Below, piece after piece: positions 43,894 through 51,672 of a stretch of DNA of 64,000 nucleotides; position 1 is the first letter of the stretch; each line of letters opens with the position of its first letter. The stretch lies in contig NZ_LYPL01000013.1 in assembly GCF_001662075.1 (NCBI RefSeq), positions 1 to 64,000 of the forward strand. Direction: 5' to 3'. Under the pieces are notes generated by a model that was not told the origin of the DNA, ran no database searches, and saw nothing but the letters and a program-made list of their open reading frames with translations. The DNA comes from Rhizobium bangladeshense. GTDB lineage: Bacteria; Pseudomonadota; Alphaproteobacteria; Rhizobiales; Rhizobiaceae. Made by a program: the position numbers and the translations under genes.

Positions 43894-45029
43894 TGGAAGC
43901 CCTCACAGACAGAAGCCGGCCGGCGGCATGGAGCGTTGCGAGCGTCCGCCACTATCTTCCGGGCGGCTGCGAGAATGGCGGGGGCATCGGCAGGCTCGTC
44001 GGCTATATAACAGAAACGGCGAAAGGGACCGGCACGGAGCATTTCGTCACCGATACCAGAGGGGCTCGATGGTCTAAATTGACGTCACCGGCGCGACTGG
44101 TCGGTGCCATCCTGACCATGGCAAAGGATCGGATCGTTGCGCCTGACCGCATTCACCATATCCATATCGCCGGCCGCGGCAGCACGTCACGCAAACTGAT
44201 CCTGACCACGGCTGCCCGTTTGCTGGGGTGCTGCCATATTCTGCACCTTCACGACTACGATTACGCCGTCGATTTCGCGCAACGCTCGCCGGCTCAACAA
44301 CGGCTCATACGTCGGATGTTTCAGAATGCCGACCGTGTCGTGGCGCTGGGCCAGCGCGATCGCGCGACACTGACGACCCTTCTGGGTGTTGACGAGCGCC
44401 GCGCAGTGGTCGCCCATAATTGCGTCCCCGATCCCGGGACGCACAAAATTCGTGACGGCGAGATACCGTTGATCGTATTCCTCGGCCGGTTGAGCGAACG
44501 CAAGGGTGTCACGGAGCTTCTATCGGCCCTGAGCCACCCGCTTATGAAAGAACTCCGGTGGCGAGCCGTGCTGGCCGGCGATGGTCCTGTCGAGCACTAT
44601 CGCCGTCTGGCTGACGCCATGGCGCTTTCCGATCGGGTCGAGATGCCTGGCTGGCTTGACGCCGGTGAGGCGCGGGCCTTGTGCGCGCGTGCAGATATTC
44701 TGGTTTTACCGTCACACGCCGAAGGGCTGGCCATGGCCGTGCTCGAAGGACTGTCCCATGGGCTCGCCGTCGTCACCACGCGTGTTGGGGCGCATGACGA
44801 AGTCATTACCGATGGCGAGACCGGGATCTTCGTGCCGGTGGGAGACCAGAATGCCCTGGCCGCAGCTTTGGCAAAACTGGTGTCCGACCGAGAATTTTGC
44901 GTCCGCCTCGCCGTCCAGGGGCGCGCGCATTATCTCAACCATTTCAGCATGATGGCTTATATGCAGTCGCTCCAAAAACTATATCTGACCGTGTCCTCCA
45001 AACCTCAGGCATGGGTTGACGCACGATGA
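43887..45029 (+). CDS. GT4-family glycosyltransferase
   Basis: This 380-residue GT-B protein has IVFLGRLSERKGVTELLSALS and ADILVLPSHAEGLAMAVLEGLSHGLAVVTTRVGAHDEVI, the donor-site pattern of GT4. The early CENGGGIGRLVGYI is the Gly-rich loop of the N-terminal domain. ATG 43887 is placed well after GGGAGGTGG; a second ATG at 43893 would make a TGATG junction. Its stop overlaps the start of the autokinase gene by ATGA (45026-45029). Confidence 0.87.
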   Translation: MLMEALTDRSRPAAWSVASVRHYLPGGCENGGGIGRLVGYITETAKGTGTEHFVTDTRGARWSKLTSPARLVGAILTMAKDRIVAPDRIHHIHIAGRGSTSRKLILTTAARLLGCCHILHLHDYDYAVDFAQRSPAQQRLIRRMFQNADRVVALGQRDRATLTTLLGVDERRAVVAHNCVPDPGTHKIRDGEIPLIVFLGRLSERKGVTELLSALSHPLMKELRWRAVLAGDGPVEHYRRLADAMALSDRVEMPGWLDAGEARALCARADILVLPSHAEGLAMAVLEGLSHGLAVVTTRVGAHDEVITDGETGIFVPVGDQNALAAALAKLVSDREFCVRLAVQGRAHYLNHFSMMAYMQSLQKLYLTVSSKPQAWVDAR

Positions 45030-47293
45030 CGATTTCCACTGTACCACCGGACCGCAACCTTCCGATCTCGTCGATGCGATATGACCCTCGCGCTCAAGTA
45101 GAAACCAAAGCCGACAACCTGGACCTCGCATCCGCCTTTCGCATGCTGCGACGAAGAATGGTCATGATCATTGTGATAACCGTGCTGCTGGTGGCGCCCG
45201 CGGCGATCATGATCTCTGGGATGAAGCCGGTCTATCAGGCCTGGGCCCGGTTGATCATCCACCAGCCTCTCGCAAAATCGCTTGGTGTAGAGGACAGCAG
45301 CAGCAGTGATCTGCTTGACGCGAAATCGGAGACGGAGCGGCTTCTGTCCAGAAGTATTGCAGAGCGGGTCGTACGCGAACTGCGGCTTAACCTTCGGCCG
45401 GAATTCAATCCAGCGCTGCGGGAGGTCTCATTGTTTGAGAGCATCCGGGTAAAGTTGCGCGGCCTGTTCGATCCGCGAAAACCCGCCGAGCCGGTACGCG
45501 ACGGCATCGACGCCGTCATCCCGGAATTTTACAAGGCGCTCGGCGTCTGGCACGAAGACAAGAGCGACGTTGTCCAGGTCAGCTTCACGACGAATGACCC
45601 TCAACTCGCCGCCGCGGTTCCGAATCGTGTTATCAGCATCTACCTCGATGAGCGGAAGGGCAGTGTCCGCAGCCGTCTCGATTCAGCGGAAAAATGGATC
45701 GTGCAGCGCATCTCCGAACAGAAGACTCGGGCGGATATTGCTCGCGAGGCTGCCCGAAACTATCAAGAATCGATGGACGTTGTCTCGAAAGAGGACGCTC
45801 AGGATGAGCGTCTCAAATCACTTATCGAACTCACCGGCCGCGAAGGGAAAATCGAGGAAACCCGGGTTGAGGTGAAGGCGGTGATATCGACGCTTGAGGC
45901 AGCGGATAACGCTTCGGTCGCTGTGCAGAACATCGCCCTCCCGGACGATATCACCACAAAGCAACGTGATCTTCGCGCGCAGGAGGGAGATCTTGCTCGC
46001 TTGCTTGAACTATACGACGGCAATGCCGAGGCTGTCGTGGATTTGCGCGGGAAGATCGAAAAATCCCGCGCCGCCCTCAGCTTTGCGACCAAGCAATATC
46101 TCCAGACAATGCGCGCCAAGCTCGCCGCGCTCGATCATGAGGCTGCCGCAGTTCAAACCATCCTGGATGTCGCTCATGAAAAACGCACACGTGACGCCCT
46201 GGTGCAGACGGAACTGACGCGACTGCAGCGGATTGCCGATAAGGAACAGCTGGCACTCGACAAGCTTGAGGACCAGCGCCGTGACCTCGCCGACAAGGCT
46301 AAGCTTCCCGGCGCGGAATTGGAGGTCTTATCGCCGGCTTCAGTGCCCCTCGGATCGCAGGGACGTGGGCGGCTTTTCTATCTGGTGAGCGCCCTTCTGG
46401 CTGCGATCTCGGCAGCCGTAACGGCTGCTTTCGCCGTGGAAATGTGGGACCGGTCCATCCGGAGTTTCGACCAAATAGCAGGAATGGCCCGCACGATACC
46501 GGCGGGACTTATCCCACGGCTGGCGCGGAAGGAAAATCCGAAGACGATTTTCAGACTTGTGCAGGTCCCGATGTTTGACGAGGCAATTCGCACCGTGATC
46601 CTGACGCTCAAACAATCCAACGGGGGCAAGTTGCCGAACAGTATCGTCGTTACGTCGGCGCACAGCGGAGAAGGCAAGTCGCTTGTCGCAAGATCGCTGG
46701 CTATCGAGCTCGCCGCCGCGGCAATTCCGGTGCTGCTGGTCGACGGCGACCTTCGACGGGGAGAACTCGATTCGTTCTTCAGGTCGGGGCTGCAGCACGG
46801 ATTGAACGAATACCTGAACGGCCAGGCAGATATACGCGACATCGTTTACCACCATCCAAGCGGTATCGACTTCATTCCATCTGGCAAGTTCAGTCTTCAG
46901 CGACGCGTTCGTCCGAACGGCCTGGCAGATATCATCGAGGTGGCGGGCGCGGCCGGCCGGATTGTCATCTTCGATAGCGCGCCTGTGCTCGCCTCGACAG
47001 ACACCGTGCTTCTGACTGCGCTCGCGGAAAAAACACTGGCAGTTGTCAGATGGGGAAAGACGAGCCGTCGCGCGGTCGAGTTCAGCCTGCAGCAAATGAA
47101 AAGCCAGCGAAATTCGGAAATCCTTGTCGCGATTAACAATGTAAGCCCCGACAAACACGCGCTTTATAATTTCAGTGATTCAGAACTTTTTTCCAAATCC
47201 CTCATGAAATATTACCAGCTTCACACCACGGATACTCCAAAAACGATAATTGGAAATATCTACTCTTTGAAATCGAAAATAATACATAAATGA
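45026..47293 (+). CDS. Wzc/ExoP-like chain-length determinant and tyrosine autokinase
   Basis: This 755-residue co-polymerase controls polymer length and export together with the ExoF-like protein. A Wzz domain with a first membrane helix (about 46-65) is followed by a long periplasmic coiled coil (about 200-440), a second helix (about 448-470), and a cytoplasmic BY-kinase domain. That domain has Walker A SAHSGEGKS (near 543), Walker A' LLVDGDLRRG (near 571) and Walker B VIFDSAP (near 646). The tail has only a few tyrosines (ALYN, KYY, NIYS) rather than a dense cluster, so autophosphorylation may be limited. Confidence 0.9.
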   Translation: MTISTVPPDRNLPISSMRYDPRAQVETKADNLDLASAFRMLRRRMVMIIVITVLLVAPAAIMISGMKPVYQAWARLIIHQPLAKSLGVEDSSSSDLLDAKSETERLLSRSIAERVVRELRLNLRPEFNPALREVSLFESIRVKLRGLFDPRKPAEPVRDGIDAVIPEFYKALGVWHEDKSDVVQVSFTTNDPQLAAAVPNRVISIYLDERKGSVRSRLDSAEKWIVQRISEQKTRADIAREAARNYQESMDVVSKEDAQDERLKSLIELTGREGKIEETRVEVKAVISTLEAADNASVAVQNIALPDDITTKQRDLRAQEGDLARLLELYDGNAEAVVDLRGKIEKSRAALSFATKQYLQTMRAKLAALDHEAAAVQTILDVAHEKRTRDALVQTELTRLQRIADKEQLALDKLEDQRRDLADKAKLPGAELEVLSPASVPLGSQGRGRLFYLVSALLAAISAAVTAAFAVEMWDRSIRSFDQIAGMARTIPAGLIPRLARKENPKTIFRLVQVPMFDEAIRTVILTLKQSNGGKLPNSIVVTSAHSGEGKSLVARSLAIELAAAAIPVLLVDGDLRRGELDSFFRSGLQHGLNEYLNGQADIRDIVYHHPSGIDFIPSGKFSLQRRVRPNGLADIIEVAGAAGRIVIFDSAPVLASTDTVLLTALAEKTLAVVRWGKTSRRAVEFSLQQMKSQRNSEILVAINNVSPDKHALYNFSDSELFSKSLMKYYQLHTTDTPKTIIGNIYSLKSKIIHK

Positions 47294-47327
47294 ACTGCCG
47301 CACTATTGTTCGAGTTGGAGGGCAATC

Positions 47328-48431
47328 ATGGATATGGGTATGAAAAAGAACCAAAAAGTTGCACTGATTACGGGCATAACAGGTCAGGACGGTGCGTATT
47401 TGGCTGAAATGCTCCTGGACAAGGGCTATATCGTTCACGGCCTCAAACGACGCTCGTCGTCCTTCAACACCAGTCGCATCGAGCATCTGTACGAGGATCC
47501 CCATGTCGACAATCCTCGCTTCATTTTGCATTTCGGGGACATGACCGATTCAACCAATCTGATCCGCGTCATACAGGAAACGCAGCCGGACGAGATCTAT
47601 AATCTCGCCGCACAGAGCCACGTCCAAGTTTCGTTCGAGACACCGGAATATACTGCGAACGCGGATGGAACCGGCACCCTGCGGCTGCTGGAAGCAATTC
47701 GCCTGCTGGGGCTGACCAAGAAGACCCGCTTCTATCAAGCCTCCACCTCGGAGCTCTACGGCAAAGTCCAGGAAGTTCCGCAGAGCGAAACGACACCTTT
47801 CTACCCTCGATCACCCTACGCGGCGGCTAAGCTCTATGCCTATTGGATTGTCGTCAATTATCGCGAGGCATATGGCATGCATGCCTCGAACGGGATTTTG
47901 TTCAATCATGAAAGCCCGATCCGCGGCGAAACATTCGTGACGCGTAAAATCACCCGAGCGGCGGCTGCGATCCATCTTGGATTGCAGGACAGGCTCTATC
48001 TCGGCAATCTGGATGCGAAACGCGACTGGGGACATGCGCGAGAATATGTCCGCGGCATGTGGCTGATGCTGCAACAGGACGAACCGGGGGACTATGTCCT
48101 TGCGACCGGCGAAACGCACTCGGTTCGTTCCTTTGTGGACAAGGCCTTTGCCAAGGTGGGCATGCCAATTGATTGGCGCGGGAGCGGGGTCGAGGAAAAA
48201 GGATACGATAAGACATCCGGTCAGTGTGTCGTGGAGATCGATCCCGCCTACTTCCGCCCGACTGAAGTTGATCTTCTGATTGGCGATCCGACGAAGGCGC
48301 ACACGCAGCTTGGCTGGAAACATGAGACCAGTCTTGATCAGCTGGTCGCGGAGATGGTTCGCGAAGATCTGAAAGTCATGGCACGAAATGTTCCGTCCGT
48401 CGGTGCGACTAAAGGTTTTGCCTATGCCTGA
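47328..48431 (+). CDS. gmd: GDP-mannose 4,6-dehydratase
   Basis: This 367-residue extended SDR converts GDP-mannose to GDP-4-keto-6-deoxymannose. It shows ITGITGQDGAYLAE, LKRRSSSFNTSRIEHLY, the catalytic STSELYGK and YAAAK (about Y164/K168), and NHESPIRGETFVTRKIT, all highly typical of Gmd. The start is ATG 47328 or ATG 47340 (MKKNQKVALI). It is 34 bases after the autokinase gene. The follow-on enzymes for GDP-fucose (fcl) or GDP-rhamnose (rmd) are not recognisable in this window. Confidence 0.93.
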   Translation: MDMGMKKNQKVALITGITGQDGAYLAEMLLDKGYIVHGLKRRSSSFNTSRIEHLYEDPHVDNPRFILHFGDMTDSTNLIRVIQETQPDEIYNLAAQSHVQVSFETPEYTANADGTGTLRLLEAIRLLGLTKKTRFYQASTSELYGKVQEVPQSETTPFYPRSPYAAAKLYAYWIVVNYREAYGMHASNGILFNHESPIRGETFVTRKITRAAAAIHLGLQDRLYLGNLDAKRDWGHAREYVRGMWLMLQQDEPGDYVLATGETHSVRSFVDKAFAKVGMPIDWRGSGVEEKGYDKTSGQCVVEIDPAYFRPTEVDLLIGDPTKAHTQLGWKHETSLDQLVAEMVREDLKVMARNVPSVGATKGFAYA

Positions 48432-48542
48432 GTGATCTACAGGCTTGCCGGAAAACGATTGACGTCGCGGGCCGCCGCGGATGGCGGAGATGATTTGCCG
48501 GCAGATGACGATAGCGCCGCTGAACAGGAACTTATCCCTCGC

Positions 48543-48740
48543 TCATCGCGCCTGCTCCGTCATCGGCCCGGGCGAAGTCTCATCCGGTTCGCCGGAGTGC
48601 GTCGCCAGCATGAAGGCCAGGCCCGCCAGACAGGCGACGAGGAAAATCGTGGCGACGAATATCATCATCCGCCACGGCGGCTTTTCATTCTCGTAGCCCG
48701 CTCCCGAGGCGAAAGGCCCGCCTTTCCTCACCTCGCTCAC
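48543..48740 (-). CDS. small single-span membrane protein, function unknown
   Basis: This 65-residue protein has one membrane helix (about residues 25-45, RMMIFVATIFLVACLAGLAFMLA) and a charged tail. Its GTG start shares bases with the TGA stop of the preceding 73-residue gene (GTGA, 48737-48740), so the two are coupled. The unit lies behind an EcfG-like promoter, which suggests a stress-related role. I do not recognise the family. Confidence 0.65.
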   Translation of the reverse strand: MSEVRKGGPFASGAGYENEKPPWRMMIFVATIFLVACLAGLAFMLATHSGEPDETSPGPMTEQAR

Positions 48741-48958
48741 GGCGCACCCCTTTGCGGCAGATCGACCTGCTCATCAAGCTTGTCCTTGAGATCGTCCAGC
48801 CGATCGCGCAGAAGCGAGGCTTTCGTGCGTCTGATTTCCTCATTGGTCAGATCGACCATCTGGCTGCTGTCGTAGGGGATGCCGGGGCTGCATCCGGTAA
48901 CAGTTTCATTTCTCGGCCTGTCGTTTATGCCGGTCGATATTTTTGCTCGTTTATCCAT
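48737..48958 (-). CDS. small hydrophilic protein, function unknown
   Basis: This protein of about 73 residues is hydrophilic, with a predicted helical C-terminal half (LTNEEIRRTKASLLRDRLDDLKDKLDEQVDLP) that may form a coiled coil. ATG 48958 follows TTGGAGAA at good spacing. It is the first gene of a two-gene minus-strand unit and has a textbook EcfG-like promoter about 60 bases upstream. Its partner is a single-span membrane protein. Confidence 0.68.
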   Translation of the reverse strand: MDKRAKISTGINDRPRNETVTGCSPGIPYDSSQMVDLTNEEIRRTKASLLRDRLDDLKDKLDEQVDLPQRGAP

Positions 48959-49019
48959 GACATTCTCCAATACGGTTCGCGAAGCTTTCCTCGAAAGCGG
49001 ACGCGCGTCTCATGGCCCA

Positions 49020-49044
49020 AACGACACGGAGGTAGCGAAGTTCC
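49020..49044 (-). promoter_or_regulatory. EcfG-like stress promoter (minus strand) for the 48958 unit
   Basis: Read on the minus strand, GGAAC (49044-49040) is followed by 16 bases and CGTT (49023-49020). This is an exact match to the alphaproteobacterial general stress sigma consensus GGAAC-N16/17-CGTT. The expected transcript start is about 55 bases before ATG 48958. Confidence 0.72.
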
Positions 49045-49070
49045 GGATTGATCGGACAGGTTTTGCCTCG

Positions 49071-49095
49071 GGAACATTGAACGACTCCATGTGTT
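49071..49095 (+). promoter_or_regulatory. EcfG-like stress promoter (plus strand) for the nucleotidyltransferase-like gene
   Basis: GGAAC (49071-49075), 16 bases, then TGTT (49092-49095). It differs from the consensus -10 CGTT at one base. The expected transcript start is about 20 bases before ATG 49124, which supports that start choice. It sits back to back with the minus-strand EcfG-like promoter. Confidence 0.6.
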
Positions 49096-49123
49096 GCTTT
49101 GCTTAGCAACGCAGGAATCGACG

Positions 49124-49930
49124 ATGACCGCACGAACAGCCGGACACGGCAGAGACAATGATGTGCTGATCAAAGCGAAGGCGGTTCCGCAACTCATCGA
49201 TCCGGCCGCCGAGCCGTTCGTTACCGAAGTCGTTCAGGAGCTCGTCAAATCCCGCATCCCTTTCCTAGTCGCCGGCACCTACGCCGTCTGCGCCTATACC
49301 GGCATCTCGCGCCAGACGAAGGATTTCGACATATTCTGCAAGGCCGGCGACTATGCTCGCATCCTGGGTCACTTCAAATCGAAGGGTTACACGGTCGAAG
49401 TCGAGGACGAGCGCTGGCTTGGAAAAGTGCTGAAGGGCAATCACTTCTTTGATGTGATCTTCGCTTCCTCGAACGGAACCATGCCGGTCGGCGACGACTG
49501 GTTCGACGATGCACGCAGGGTCGAAATGTGCGGTCACACGGTCAGAATCGTCAGCCCCACCGAACTCGTCTGGTCGAAATGTTTCGTCCAGCTGAGACAC
49601 CGCTATGATGGTGCCGATGTCGCGCATGTCATCTTGAAGGCCCATGATGCCATCGATTGGCGCAAACTGCTCGCTTATCTCGAAGTGCATTGGGAGGTGC
49701 TTCTCATCCATGTCCTCAACTTCAGGTGGATATACCCGACCGAGCGGGACAAGATTCCCCGGTGGCTGCTGGAGGAGCTTTTGGACCGCCTCAAGGCGCA
49801 GCAGGAATTGCCCCTGCCGCAAATGAAAATATGCCGAGGCCGGATGTATTCCCGCATCGATTTCGAGATCGACGTCAAGGAATGGGGCTTTGCCGATGTC
49901 GGCGGCGAAGGTGAACTGCGAGGTGATTAG
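49124..49930 (+). CDS. nucleotidyltransferase-fold protein
   Basis: This 268-residue protein has PFLVAGTYAVCAYTGISRQTKDFDIF, which matches the small-alcohol/AbiEii-like nucleotidyltransferase pattern: a Gly-rich loop followed by R-x-T-x-D-x-D. The rest is helical with W-rich segments. ATG 49124 has AGGAA upstream; an in-frame ATG at 49091 overlaps the promoter and is unlikely. The metallophosphoesterase gene starts 10 bases after its stop. The substrate is unknown; tRNA, protein or small molecules are all possible for this fold. Confidence 0.7.
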   Translation: MTARTAGHGRDNDVLIKAKAVPQLIDPAAEPFVTEVVQELVKSRIPFLVAGTYAVCAYTGISRQTKDFDIFCKAGDYARILGHFKSKGYTVEVEDERWLGKVLKGNHFFDVIFASSNGTMPVGDDWFDDARRVEMCGHTVRIVSPTELVWSKCFVQLRHRYDGADVAHVILKAHDAIDWRKLLAYLEVHWEVLLIHVLNFRWIYPTERDKIPRWLLEELLDRLKAQQELPLPQMKICRGRMYSRIDFEIDVKEWGFADVGGEGELRGD

Positions 49931-49940
49931 GAGAAACGCG

Positions 49941-50663
49941 ATGGATGATCAGCGAAAGAGCGTGACGGTTGCGGCGGTGGCCGACCTCCATATGACGGAG
50001 GATGGGGCAAAATCTTACAAGGATCTGTTTGCCGAAATTTCCTCGGTCGCCGATGTCCTGGTCATTGCCGGTGATCTGACCGATCTCGGCAGGCCCAAGG
50101 AGGCCGAATTGCTTGCCAGCGATCTGCGCCATTGCACCGTGCCAACCGTCGCCGTCCTCGGCAATCACGATCATGAAAGCGGTCAGGTTGATGACGTCTG
50201 CAAAATTCTGACTGACGCCGGCGTCAAATTGCTGAACGGCCATGCAGCCGAGATCTCCGGTGTCGGTTTCGTTGGCGTCAAGGGATTTGCCGGCGGCTTC
50301 GGGCGCCATATGCTGGGTTCATTCGGCGAAGCCGCCATTAAGGCGATGGTCGCCGAAAGCGTCGAGGAATCGATGCGCCTGGAAAACGCCATGCGGCAGG
50401 TGCGTTCCGATCGCTCCCTGGTCGTGCTGCACTACGCCCCCATCGCAGAAACCGTGGCAGGCGAACCGTTGGAGATCTATCCCTTCCTCGGTTCTTCACG
50501 TCTTGCGGAAACCATCGACCGGTTTCGGGTCAATGCGGTCGTTCACGGCCATGCCCATCGCGGATCCTATGAGGGCCGCACACCGGGCGGCGCACCGGTC
50601 TACAATGTCGCCGCCCATGTCGAGAAGCCGACCGGGAGGCCGTACGCTCTGCTCGAGCTTTGA
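49941..50663 (+). CDS. calcineurin-like metallophosphoesterase
   Basis: This 240-residue protein carries the five-block metallophosphoesterase motif: ADLH, IAGDLTD, LGNHDHE, a HYAP-type histidine (VVLHYAPIAE), and GHAHRG. Together these coordinate two metals. It has no signal peptide, so it is cytoplasmic. ATG 49941 has TAGGAG just upstream. It is cotranscribed with the nucleotidyltransferase-like gene; one may add and the other remove a nucleotide or phosphate, but this is speculation. Confidence 0.87.
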   Translation: MDDQRKSVTVAAVADLHMTEDGAKSYKDLFAEISSVADVLVIAGDLTDLGRPKEAELLASDLRHCTVPTVAVLGNHDHESGQVDDVCKILTDAGVKLLNGHAAEISGVGFVGVKGFAGGFGRHMLGSFGEAAIKAMVAESVEESMRLENAMRQVRSDRSLVVLHYAPIAETVAGEPLEIYPFLGSSRLAETIDRFRVNAVVHGHAHRGSYEGRTPGGAPVYNVAAHVEKPTGRPYALLEL

Positions 50664-50750
50664 CCGCTTTCAAGCGAGGGCAGCGGCCAAACGTTCTGGC
50701 CCGCCCGCATTCGAAGATGGCGGATCCAGGCGCTTGGCCGCAAATGACAA

Positions 50751-50768
50751 CGTTCCTTAGCAGGAACG
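50751..50768. terminator. weak candidate terminator hairpin between convergent genes
   Basis: CGTTCCT (50751-50757) and AGGAACG (50762-50768) form a 7-bp stem with a 4-base loop. It lies between the metallophosphoesterase gene and the convergent gene ending at 50797. No T-run follows, so the function is uncertain. Confidence 0.3.
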
Positions 50769-50796
50769 CAGCGATCAGATCGCCGCGTCAAGGCGC

Positions 50797-51060
50797 TCAG
50801 TCACGCTCGACGAATTTGTTGAAGCGGCTTGTCTTTCCATCCTTGGTCTCATCCTGGTAGAGAAAGGCAAGCTTGTTTTTGTCGAAGATTCTGAAGAACT
50901 CGTCCCAGTCGATCTCGTCGAATTCCTCTTCCTTTTCTCCGAAATCGATGCGCAGGACGCCGCCTTTGCCGCCGGTCCTGATGGCCGCCGGCCTGCCATT
51001 CCTGTCCTCCGCCCATTTGCGAATTTTTCTGTGGTCCGTCGTTGTCTCGGAACTGCTCAT
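50797..51060 (-). CDS. conserved small protein, function unknown
   Basis: This 87-residue acidic protein reads DHRKIRKWAEDRNGRPAAI near the start, then GGVLRIDFGEKEEEFDEIDWDEFF and LAFLYQDE, ending KTSRFNKFVERD. I recognise this as a family common in proteobacteria, without known function. ATG 51060 follows GATGGAGA at good spacing; the longer frame (to 51105) is less likely. It lies 48 bases after the 82-residue gene on the same strand and probably shares its stress promoter. Confidence 0.75.
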   Translation of the reverse strand: MSSSETTTDHRKIRKWAEDRNGRPAAIRTGGKGGVLRIDFGEKEEEFDEIDWDEFFRIFDKNKLAFLYQDETKDGKTSRFNKFVERD

Positions 51061-51108
51061 CGAAATCTCCATCGGTTGTCTTTTGTGCCGCAAACCGGCC
51101 CGCAACCG

Positions 51109-51357
51109 TCACAGCAGCGGTTGCCTTTGCTTCCATTCGCGATACGGTGCGAGCAGTCGACCGGGATAGCGCCGCTCGATCTCGCTTTCGGCCAAAGCAA
51201 TGCGGGATATAATCTCTTCTACCGCGTCGCCTTCCTCGGCAGCGTTGCTCGCTTTTTCCAGATCGTTCATGGTCCCAAACAGCTCGTCGTCCGTCATTGT
51301 CTCCAGGCGGGAGGCGAGATCTTCGACCGGTTCGTTGACAAGCGAGTTGCTGGACAT
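51109..51357 (-). CDS. small helical protein, function unknown
   Basis: This 82-residue protein is rich in Glu, Asp and Leu and predicted almost fully helical (LASRLETMTDDELFGTMNDL...AEEGDAVEEIISRIALAESEIERRYPGR). ATG 51357 has AAGAGGCG upstream and lies about 22 bases after the expected start of a transcript from an EcfG-like promoter. The same frame is open much farther upstream, but that part opposes the methyltransferase gene and is not supported. Confidence 0.6.
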   Translation of the reverse strand: MSSNSLVNEPVEDLASRLETMTDDELFGTMNDLEKASNAAEEGDAVEEIISRIALAESEIERRYPGRLLAPYREWKQRQPLL

Positions 51358-51384
51358 GGGCGCGCCTCTTGCTGATGCCTGTCC

Positions 51385-51409
51385 AACTTCGCTCTTCACA
51401 CTAAGTTCC
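51385..51409 (-). promoter_or_regulatory. EcfG-like stress promoter (minus strand) for the 51357 unit
   Basis: Read on the minus strand, GGAAC (51409-51405) is followed by 16 bases and AGTT (51388-51385). One base differs from the -10 consensus CGTT. Position and spacing fit transcription of the two small minus-strand genes ending at 50797. Confidence 0.55.
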
Positions 51410-51622
51410 GCTGCTGCACCGCGCAAATTGATCGCAGGATCCCCTTTCACCGGCGCTCCACTCGGATCATCAAATGGTCCGAGATCCACCGGACAGCGCG
51501 GAGACGTTCGATACCGCCTCCGGCGCGTGTCGGAAATCGATGCCGTGCTGACGGGCGCAGCGATGCGGTGCGCAGGAAAACCGTGGCGACAAACGAACCG
51601 AGGCCATCGGTGCCGCTGCTTC

Positions 51623-51648
51623 GGAACAACCACCTGCTTTCGGCTGTT
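51623..51648 (+). promoter_or_regulatory. EcfG-like stress promoter (plus strand) for the methyltransferase-esterase fusion
   Basis: GGAAC (51623-51627), 17 bases, then TGTT (51645-51648). One base differs from the -10 consensus. The start codon at 51673 lies about 25 bases downstream, giving a very short leader that carries the strong ribosome site. Confidence 0.55.
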
Positions 51649-51672
51649 TTCTCCTGGAGCGGAGGTGATCCC

